Shown here one piece after another: positions 58,421 to 64,000 of a stretch of DNA of 64,000 bases. Below the pieces are notes generated by a model. The model was not told the origin of the DNA, searched no databases, and saw only the letters and a program-made list of their open reading frames with translations. Position 1 is the stretch's first letter. Each line of letters begins with the position of its first letter. Source of the stretch: DASZQL01 sp964391865 (GTDB lineage Bacteria > Planctomycetota > Phycisphaerae > Phycisphaerales > UBA1924); assembly GCA_964391865.1 (NCBI GenBank), contig CAYMNQ010000004.1:62001-126000 (forward strand), written 5' to 3'. The translations under genes were made by a program, and so were the position numbers.

Positions 58421-60046
58421 CTACTTCGGCATCGGTCGCACACCCTCAACGTTGAGTCTCACGCGGTACAGCCCGGTGTGCGCGGCGAGGTAGAGGGTCT
58501 TTCCATCCGCATCGCCGAACGCCATATTGTGGACCGGCTCCGGCCCCGCGAGCGTGCCGAGGTGCCTGCCCTCGGGCGAGACGATCCACACGCCGCCAGG
58601 ACCAGAGATGTAGACGTTGCCGCGCGTGTCGACTTTCACGCCGTCGATCGCCTGATCGCCCGGTTGGCTGGTGAGATCGAAGAAGGTCTTGCCGCCGGAG
58701 AGCGTGCCGTCGGGCATGACGTCGTATCGCGTGACGGCTCTGTGCTGCACATTCCAGTCGCCGACGTAGAGGTGCTTCTCATCGGGCGAGAGCGCGATGC
58801 CGTTCGGCCCCATCAGTTCCGGCACGACGAGCCTCAACTCGCCGTCCTTGAGGCAGTACACGCCGAAGTGCGGCTGCTCGCGGCGCGGATCATCCGCGAA
58901 CTTGGGCAGGCCGAAGGGCGGGTCGGTGAAGTAGAGCGCGCCGTCCGAGCGGTACACGAGATCATTCGGGCTGTTCAGACGCTTGCCGTTGTAGCGATCG
59001 GCGAGGACTGTGAGCGTGCCGTTCTTCTCGAGGCGCGTGACGCGACGATTGCCGTGCTCGCAGATCGTGAGCCGTCCCTCGCGGTCGAACGTCAGCCCGT
59101 TCGAGCCGGGCTGACGGTATTCGCCGATATCAAGCCCGCCGTAGCCGCTCTTCGTGCGATAGGTCGACACGTCACCCGGCGGCTGCCAACGATAGATCGT
59201 GTTCGCGTTCGGATCGCTGAACAGAAGATGCCCGGCGGGGCTCCACACCGGTCCCTCGGTGAAGACGAATCCCTCGCCGATCTTCTCGATCTTCGCGCCC
59301 GGCGCGATGATCGCGTCGAGCGCCGGATCGGCGCGCGTGATCATCGTCTCAACGAATTCGGGCGGGCTGAAACGGCCGGGTTTGTAGACGTCGAGCGTGC
59401 ACGAGCGGATCCAGATGTAGTTCGCCGGTGGGTCGGAGAGCGGCCCGTTCGCCACGAAGACGGCGATCGCATGCCGCGCGCCGGGTGTTGCGTTCTCGGT
59501 GACAACAACGCGGTTCGGCGCGTTCCACCCTTTCACGAGGTGCCCGCCCGACTGACCCAGCGTGGTGCTCAGAGTGCCGTCAACCCACACCTCGGCGTAG
59601 TCGTCGGCGACGATCTCGAACACCAGCGTCGAGCCGCGGGTGTCGATCGAGCCGATCTTCTCAGGCACGGTGAAGTGCAGGCGGTACCAGCCGAACGCCG
59701 TCCGTCCGGTCGAGCGGCGTTGCTCCAGCGTGTCCGCACCGATCACTTCCCACGATGAATCATCGAATGCGGCGGCGCCGGCCTTGGGCGCGATGTCGTG
59801 CGTCTTGATCGGCGCGCCCGAGGGCTTGTTGTCGGGCCCCGGCGCGCGGTGATCGACCTCGGAGATCTCCGCGTCGCGGTACCGCCACGTCGCGCCGACG
59901 GCCTGGGCGCCGTCGATCGTCCGCAGATCCGCGACCGCATCGGCCACGTTGGCCGACGCCTCGGGGCGGGCCGGCGCGCCGTGCGCGATGCACGCGGCGA
60001 CTCCCACGATCGCGGTTCGCAGCAGAGAATTCAGCACGGTCTTCAT
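58421..60046 (-). CDS. Exported SMP-30/gluconolactonase-like protein with N-terminal beta domain
   Basis: A 541-residue protein. A signal peptide (1-24) is followed by a domain like the N-terminal jelly roll of glycosyl hydrolases (AFGWYRLHFTVPEKIG, FEIVADDYAEVWVDG, about 50-220). Then comes a six-bladed propeller of the SMP-30/gluconolactonase type (about 235-541), with EGPVWSPAGHLLFSDPNANTIY, LNSPNDLVYRSDGALYFTDPPFGLP, MGPNGIALSPDEKHLYVGDW and VDTRGNVYISGPGGVW. Such enzymes hydrolyse lactones with a metal ion. The extra domain may bind sugar. It is exported and first in line after the LacI-controlled-looking group. Confidence 0.86.
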   Translation of the reverse strand: MKTVLNSLLRTAIVGVAACIAHGAPARPEASANVADAVADLRTIDGAQAVGATWRYRDAEISEVDHRAPGPDNKPSGAPIKTHDIAPKAGAAAFDDSSWEVIGADTLEQRRSTGRTAFGWYRLHFTVPEKIGSIDTRGSTLVFEIVADDYAEVWVDGTLSTTLGQSGGHLVKGWNAPNRVVVTENATPGARHAIAVFVANGPLSDPPANYIWIRSCTLDVYKPGRFSPPEFVETMITRADPALDAIIAPGAKIEKIGEGFVFTEGPVWSPAGHLLFSDPNANTIYRWQPPGDVSTYRTKSGYGGLDIGEYRQPGSNGLTFDREGRLTICEHGNRRVTRLEKNGTLTVLADRYNGKRLNSPNDLVYRSDGALYFTDPPFGLPKFADDPRREQPHFGVYCLKDGELRLVVPELMGPNGIALSPDEKHLYVGDWNVQHRAVTRYDVMPDGTLSGGKTFFDLTSQPGDQAIDGVKVDTRGNVYISGPGGVWIVSPEGRHLGTLAGPEPVHNMAFGDADGKTLYLAAHTGLYRVRLNVEGVRPMPK

Positions 60047-60063
60047 CGATCAGTTCCCTTCAC

Positions 60064-60098
60064 TTGATGGCTTGACGCCTCGATGGCGTGGTGGCTTG
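60064..60098. repeat. Degenerate word repeat (TGATGGCTTGA type)
   Basis: GATGGCTTG-like words in the short gap between the YHS-repeat and lactonase genes; same word family as 35386 and 33042. Confidence 0.4.
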
Positions 60099-60121
60099 CA
60101 CGCGGTCCCCTGGTCCCTGCT

Positions 60122-61024
60122 TCAGTGACAGTTCCGCTTGACCAACCCGGGCCAGTTGCGGTCCGCCTTCGCGAGGCTCGCCGCGGCGTCTTTGTTGAAC
60201 AGCTCGTACGCCTTGGGCGTGTGCTGCAGCACGAGCCGCCCGTCGATGATCTGATAGATCGTCGGATCAACCGGCGAAAGCTTGTTGATCGACGCGGCGT
60301 AGCCGCAGAATCCCCCGAATGACGGCTCGTACTTCGTCGGGTCGCTCTCGAACGCGCTGCGGTGCGCTTTGCTGGCGAACCAGTACTTCGCGCCGTTGTA
60401 GGTGGACTCTTGATCGGGAGTGCCCTTCACCGGCGTGCCGCCCTCGAAATACGAGATCACGTCGTACCCGCCGAGCGCTACGCCGTCTGTGTCGAGATTC
60501 AGCAGGCGCGCGCCCGCGAAACCGTTCTTCTCGACCAGCGACGGCCAGTTCGAGTCCGCCTTCACGATGTTGCCGGGCACGTCTTTCACCCACTCATCCC
60601 ACGCGCCTTTGTTGTGCTGCAGGACGAGCCGGCCGTTGAGTATCTGGAACCACTGCGGGCTGATGGGCGAGACCTTGTTGATCGACGCCGCGTAGCCGCA
60701 ATAGCCGCCGTACGCAGGCTCGTACTTCGCGGGATTCGCGTCGAACATCGCCTTGTGCTCGGCGGACGCGAACTGGTACACCGCCCCGTTCGCTGTCGAT
60801 GTGAACGCCGCGTCGCCCATGACGGGTTTGTTGTCGGTGAAGTACGCCACGGGGTCGTAGCCCTGGAGCGCGACGCCGTTGCGGTCGGTGTTGATGAGCT
60901 GCTTGCCGGCGGCGGCGCTCGCGCCGCCCGCGGGCGCGGTCATCACGCAGGTCTTGTCGACTGAACCGCAACCGCCGAGCATCGCCGCGGCGGAGATGAC
61001 TGCTATCGCCCAAGCTGTACGCAT
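60122..61024 (-). CDS. YHS-domain lipoprotein with two tandem repeats
   Basis: A 300-residue lipoprotein. The signal ends in AAAMLGGC (Cys19). The mature protein is two similar units (about residues 50-160 and 165-290), each with GVALxGYDxxxYF, a W/YQFAS-HK or YWFAS-AH part, KYEPxxGGxCGYAAS and LVLQH. The units are YHS-like, a fold linked to metal or haem handling, but the cysteines that bind metal in other YHS proteins are few. The start is fixed by AGGAGAAG upstream of ATG 61024. It lies between the lactonase and GlcG-like genes on the same strand. Confidence 0.85.
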   Translation of the reverse strand: MRTAWAIAVISAAAMLGGCGSVDKTCVMTAPAGGASAAAGKQLINTDRNGVALQGYDPVAYFTDNKPVMGDAAFTSTANGAVYQFASAEHKAMFDANPAKYEPAYGGYCGYAASINKVSPISPQWFQILNGRLVLQHNKGAWDEWVKDVPGNIVKADSNWPSLVEKNGFAGARLLNLDTDGVALGGYDVISYFEGGTPVKGTPDQESTYNGAKYWFASKAHRSAFESDPTKYEPSFGGFCGYAASINKLSPVDPTIYQIIDGRLVLQHTPKAYELFNKDAAASLAKADRNWPGLVKRNCH

Positions 61025-61138
61025 TGAATTGCTTCTCCTGTTGGAATGAGGTTCGATCACGGATCGATCTCTCTGCGCGCTGGCTCGTGGTCGCTCGCGC
61101 GTGATGCATGAACCAATCGCGATCTCGTGTGTCTGAAC

Positions 61139-61170
61139 TCAGTGCTCTCCGTGTCTCTGTGGTGAGTTGC
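61139..61170 (+). repeat. CTCTGTG-rich dispersed repeat, copy 5
   Basis: CTCAGTGCTCTCCGTGTCTCTGTGGTGAGTT, close to the copies at 49004 and 55333. It lies two bases beyond the stop of the GlcG-like gene. Confidence 0.55.
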
Positions 61171-61172
61171 CT

Positions 61173-61739
61173 TCACGCGCCCGGCGGCGCGGGCGGGCCG
61201 ACAAAGCCCGCGTCTGCGACCATCGCCGGAGCGATCGGAGCGAGCGACGTCGTGGTCGGAGCGCCGAGCGCGGCGGCACCTGCCGTCGCGACCTCTTCGT
61301 CCTGCGCCGCGCTCGCGGCACCGCTGACGCCCACCGCACCGACCACCTGCCCATCGGCCATGATCAGCACGCCCCCCTGCAGCGGCGTGAAGTCGTTCAT
61401 CGCCACCATCGCGGTGCGTCCTTTCGCGATCGTCTCCTCGAAGAACTTCGTGGGCTTGCGGAAGCGGGCCGCCGTGCGCGCCTTGCCGATCGCCACGTCG
61501 CTCGCCGCCGGGAATGTGCCGTCCAGACGATGGACGGCCAGCACATTCCCTGCCGAGTCGACCACCGCGATCGCGCCGGTGTTCGAGCCCTTCGCCGCCT
61601 GCGCCTCGGCAGCGGCCAGCACGGCCCGCGCGCCGTCGAGTGTCAGCATCGGCGCGGACACCACATTCGCGGCTTGTGCGGCGAGGGACAACGCGGGAAC
61701 CATCAGCGCGGTGATCGCGCCGGTGAATCTTCGATTCAT
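61173..61739 (-). CDS. Exported GlcG/HbpS-like protein
   Basis: A 188-residue exported protein. A signal peptide (1-24, ending AAQAA) precedes a GlcG/HbpS domain (PF03928 type): LTLDGARAVLAAAEAQA, IAVVDSAGNVLAVHRLDG, SDVAIGKARTAARFRKPT, and VGAVGVSGAASAAQDEEVA. Members bind haem or act in oxidative-stress sensing, or are of unknown role. AAGGAG lies before ATG 61739. It ends in a hydrophobic, Pro-rich tail. Together with the YHS-repeat gene it suggests haem or metal handling outside the cytoplasm (inference). Confidence 0.85.
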   Translation of the reverse strand: MNRRFTGAITALMVPALSLAAQAANVVSAPMLTLDGARAVLAAAEAQAAKGSNTGAIAVVDSAGNVLAVHRLDGTFPAASDVAIGKARTAARFRKPTKFFEETIAKGRTAMVAMNDFTPLQGGVLIMADGQVVGAVGVSGAASAAQDEEVATAGAAALGAPTTTSLAPIAPAMVADAGFVGPPAPPGA

Positions 61740-61923
61740 CGGGAACTCCTTCACGGGTCGGCTTGACAGCGCGCCAGGCTCCACGCCGGGCCGGACGCGC
61801 CGATGGATTCAATCTCGTTCGGCCGCCCCTCAGAGCGAACAGCGGGCGGCGACATCTCGTCCGATGCCGCCGCCCGCGCGTGCGTTACGCTCAAATCTCA
61901 CCCGGAAAGCACCGGAACCGGCG

Positions 61924-62958
61924 CTATCGCATCGACGAGCCACGGATCACCAGCTTCGCCGGCAGTCGCACCTGTTTGAGCGGCATCTCCGGGTGCGCCA
62001 TCCGTTCCTGCAGCGTCGCCCACGCCAGCCGGCACATCTGCTCGACGGGCTGGACCACCGTGCTGATCGCCGGGTCGGTGTATTCGCCGTCCTCGATGCC
62101 GTCGATGCCCACGATCGCCACGTCCTCGGGAACGCGCAGCCCGAGGTCGCGCACACCGCGGTAGGCGCCGACCGCGAGGTCGTCGTTGATGCAGAAGAGC
62201 GCGTCGGGGGGCGTGGCGCGCTTGAAGCGCTGCTTGACGGCTTCGCGGGCCCCGGCGCGGGTCTCTTCCGTCGCAACGATGAGGTCGACGGGCAGCCCGG
62301 CTTCCTGGAGCACGCGCTCGTACGCGCGGGTCCGCTGGCTGCGCACGGGGCTGATCGAGCCGTTGGCGGTGACGTGCGCGATCCGCCGACAGCCGCGCTC
62401 GAGCAGGTGCCGCACCGCCTCCTCGCACCCCGTCTCGTGATCGCAGCCGATGTAGTCCGCATCGAGCGGGTAGTCGCTCGACAGCCCGACCAGCGGCGTG
62501 TGTTTCGTGCCGTTGTTCTCCGAGTGCTCGTGCGCGATGTGCTCGCGGGCCGCCTTGGCGCAGTCGGCGGCGATGATCCCGTCCACCGGCCACCCCGCCA
62601 CGATCGGGCGCGTGTGCGGCATCTCGGGGATGCCCGCCGGCGGATCGGGCTGCTGAACGAAGGCTGAGAGAATCGTCTCGTACCCGTCCGCCCGGGCGAG
62701 GTCGTGCAACGCGCGGACCATCTGGGAGTAGTAGGGGCGGTCGGGGTTTCGGATCCACAGGCCGACGACCTGCGTCTTTCCGGTCGCCAGGCTCCGGGCC
62801 GCCCGGTTCATCTGGTAGCCGAGCTCGTTCGCCGCCTGGAGCACCTTGGTCCGCGTGCCCTCGGAGATAAACTGACTGGGCTTGCCGGAAAGTACCCTCG
62901 ATACGGTGGCCTGCGACACATTCACGCGACGAGCGATTTCAAGCATCGTAATCGCCAT
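61924..62958 (-). CDS. LacI-family transcription regulator
   Basis: A 344-residue repressor-type regulator. The N-terminal helix-turn-helix is LEIARRVNVSQATVSRVLSG (residues 6-25), followed by the hinge GYQMNRAARSLATGKTQVVGLWIRNPDRPYYS, and a periplasmic-binding-like sensor domain (GIIAADCAKAAREH; AVGAYRGVRDLGLRVPEDVAIVGIDG). A sugar or related effector is likely. It is upstream of the exported GlcG/YHS/lactonase set on the same strand and may control it. AAGGAGC precedes ATG 62958. A CCTGT-ACAGG inverted repeat (62989-63002) lies in its upstream region. Confidence 0.9.
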   Translation of the reverse strand: MAITMLEIARRVNVSQATVSRVLSGKPSQFISEGTRTKVLQAANELGYQMNRAARSLATGKTQVVGLWIRNPDRPYYSQMVRALHDLARADGYETILSAFVQQPDPPAGIPEMPHTRPIVAGWPVDGIIAADCAKAAREHIAHEHSENNGTKHTPLVGLSSDYPLDADYIGCDHETGCEEAVRHLLERGCRRIAHVTANGSISPVRSQRTRAYERVLQEAGLPVDLIVATEETRAGAREAVKQRFKRATPPDALFCINDDLAVGAYRGVRDLGLRVPEDVAIVGIDGIEDGEYTDPAISTVVQPVEQMCRLAWATLQERMAHPEMPLKQVRLPAKLVIRGSSMR

Positions 62959-62988
62959 GATTGCTCAAGCTCCTTTCGCCCCTCAAGT

Positions 62989-63002
62989 CCTGTAAGCACA
63001 GG
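62989..63002. promoter_or_regulatory. Inverted repeat upstream of the LacI-type gene
   Basis: CCTGT (62989-62993) and ACAGG (62998-63002) around AAGC, 30 bp upstream of the regulator start. It could be an operator for autoregulation. LacI-family sites usually have a central CG, which is absent, so this is weak. Confidence 0.25.
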
Positions 63003-63163
63003 AACTTACGACAACTTCATCGGTTGACGCAAGGGGAATCTGGCAATTTGGCGAAGCGAATCTGCTGATACGGATATGTAATCGAATGCCGTACTTGCTA
63101 TCACGGGCGTTTCCGCAGGATATCCACACGAATCGTAAAGAAGTCAGCCTCCACGGCACAATA

Positions 63164-63181
63164 ACCCATTTAAAAATGGGT
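63164..63181 (-). terminator. AT-rich hairpin downstream of prfB
   Basis: ACCCATTT (63164-63171) and AAATGGGT (63174-63181) form a perfect 8-bp stem with a two-base loop, 57 bp after the prfB stop on the minus strand, followed by TATT. Its AT richness stands out from the surrounding GC. It is a plausible weak terminator, or a palindromic protein site. Confidence 0.4.
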
Positions 63182-63237
63182 ATTCAATCGGTGCAATGCC
63201 ACGCCTGTCGAAGCGTTGCTATTGATTGCGCGTTGAT

Positions 63238-64000
63238 TCAGGACGCCTCGGGGGCGGCGGCTGGGCCGGCTTCGCGCTCCGCCTGTTCCTTGCGGCGGCG
63301 CTGCAACTCGGCATCGATAAACGGATCGAGGTTGCCCGCGAGCACATCCACCGGCGACCCGGACTCGTGCCCCGTGCGGTGGTCCTTGACGCGCGAGTCA
63401 TAGATCACGTACGAGCGGATCTGCGTGCCCCAGCCGCGGTCGATCGATCCGCCGGCGGCTTCCTTGATCTCTTTGTTCCGCCGCTCTTCCTCGATCTGCT
63501 CGAGCTTTGCCTGAAGGATCGCGAGCGCCTGCTTCCGGTTCTGCGGCTGCTCGCGATACGTGCTGCTGACGACCATGATGCCCGTCGGCTTGTGCACGAC
63601 GCGCACGGCGGAGGCCACCTTGTTCACGTTCTGCCCGCCCGGGCCGCTGGCGCGGACGAAGGGGGTGATTTCAAGGTCCTTGTCGGGGATTTCGACGTTG
63701 GATTCCTCGAACTCGGGCGTGACATCGACGGTGGCGAAGCTGGTCTGGCGCTTGCCCTGTGCGTTGAACGGTGAGACGCGCGCGAGCCGGTGCGTGCCCC
63801 GCTCGCACTTCAGGTAGCCGAATGAATTCGGCCCGCTGACGCGGAGGGTGACGGAATCGAGACCGACTTCCGAGCCGTAGGATTTTTCGATCTCCTCGAC
63901 CTTCCACTCGGTGTGATACTTCTCGAAGAAGAGCAGATACATGCGGAAGAGCATCTCGCACCAGTCGTTGGCCTCGGTGCCGCCGTCGCCGGCGGAGATG
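63238..64000 (-). CDS. prfB: Peptide chain release factor 2, 5' end outside window
   Basis: The C-terminal 253 or so residues of release factor 2, which ends translation at UAA and UGA. The codon-reading tripeptide SPF is in ARVSPFNAQGKRQT, and the catalytic GGQ is in SGPGGQNVNKV. The upstream part ISAGDGGTEANDWCEMLFRM continues to the window edge, so the N-terminus, and any programmed frameshift site there, cannot be examined. The tail is charged (RRKEQAEREAG). Confidence 0.96.
   Translation of the reverse strand, partial: ISAGDGGTEANDWCEMLFRMYLLFFEKYHTEWKVEEIEKSYGSEVGLDSVTLRVSGPNSFGYLKCERGTHRLARVSPFNAQGKRQTSFATVDVTPEFEESNVEIPDKDLEITPFVRASGPGGQNVNKVASAVRVVHKPTGIMVVSSTYREQPQNRKQALAILQAKLEQIEEERRNKEIKEAAGGSIDRGWGTQIRSYVIYDSRVKDHRTGHESGSPVDVLAGNLDPFIDAELQRRRKEQAEREAGPAAAPEAS

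Noticed and set aside
63086..63403. 105-residue plus-strand frame before and over prfB
   Set aside because: It overlaps prfB in antisense, lacks a ribosome site and has no domain.

Overview
The window is 64 kb of GC-rich, densely packed bacterial chromosome. The gene content and repeats point to Planctomycetota, most likely the Phycisphaerae. This is my inference from family resemblance: an NQLR-type tyrosine recombinase, DUF1569, a YHS-repeat lipoprotein, many small exported proteins, and intergenic repeats that read as DGRDARPT or SRDREGA when translated. I could run no search. About 60 protein genes, two tRNA genes and several repeat families can be supported.

Left edge (1-2372): two unrecognised, less GC-rich genes and a tyrosine recombinase point away from tRNA-Ala(GGC), which is followed by tRNA-Gln(CTG). 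This looks like the tRNA-side end of an integrated island whose other end lies outside the window. From 2.6 to 24.5 kb the genes are mostly housekeeping: YmdB-like phosphodiesterase, a MEMO-domain protein, acyltransferase/amine oxidase, VanZ/ParA, HDOD, an exported globin-fold lipoprotein, M48 protease plus DapF, MtfA, fumarylacetoacetase, RecX, a large serine hydrolase and ComEC. From 24.5 to 29.4 kb come CysS, CinA, a thiolase and a rhodanese.

29.5-32.4 kb holds the most interesting pair: a 130-residue protein that resembles a ubiquitin/ThiS-like beta-grasp protein and ends exactly in Gly-Gly. It is translationally coupled to an 854-residue DUF4132-type protein of unknown function. From 32.4 to 45.8 kb there is a phosphatase, a thioesterase, a short asparaginase, GDP-mannose dehydratase, a NeuD-like acyltransferase, SIMPL and PEGA proteins, LptB, PdxA, FKBP, an SDR, MmgE/PrpD and small proteins.

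45.9-56.4 kb reads as an arginine/ornithine degradation region: M20 deacylase, class III aminotransferase, AstA, AstD and an arginase/agmatinase-family enzyme. AstB and AstE are not visible, so ornithine succinylation with an M20 desuccinylase is a reasonable hypothesis. The right end (56.4-64 kb) has an LL-diaminopimelate-type aminotransferase with a methyltransferase, an exported SMP-30-like lactonase with an extra N-terminal domain, a YHS-repeat lipoprotein, a GlcG/HbpS-like protein, a LacI regulator and the 3' part of prfB.

Several dispersed repeat families run through the gaps and sometimes into genes: hairpins ending in TGGCAC, a 38-bp GGGACGCCCGTCCC block, a CTCTGTG-rich element and short word repeats. 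Several proteins have lost expected active-site residues: the globin-like lipoprotein, the phosphatase-like lipoprotein and the YmdB homologue.
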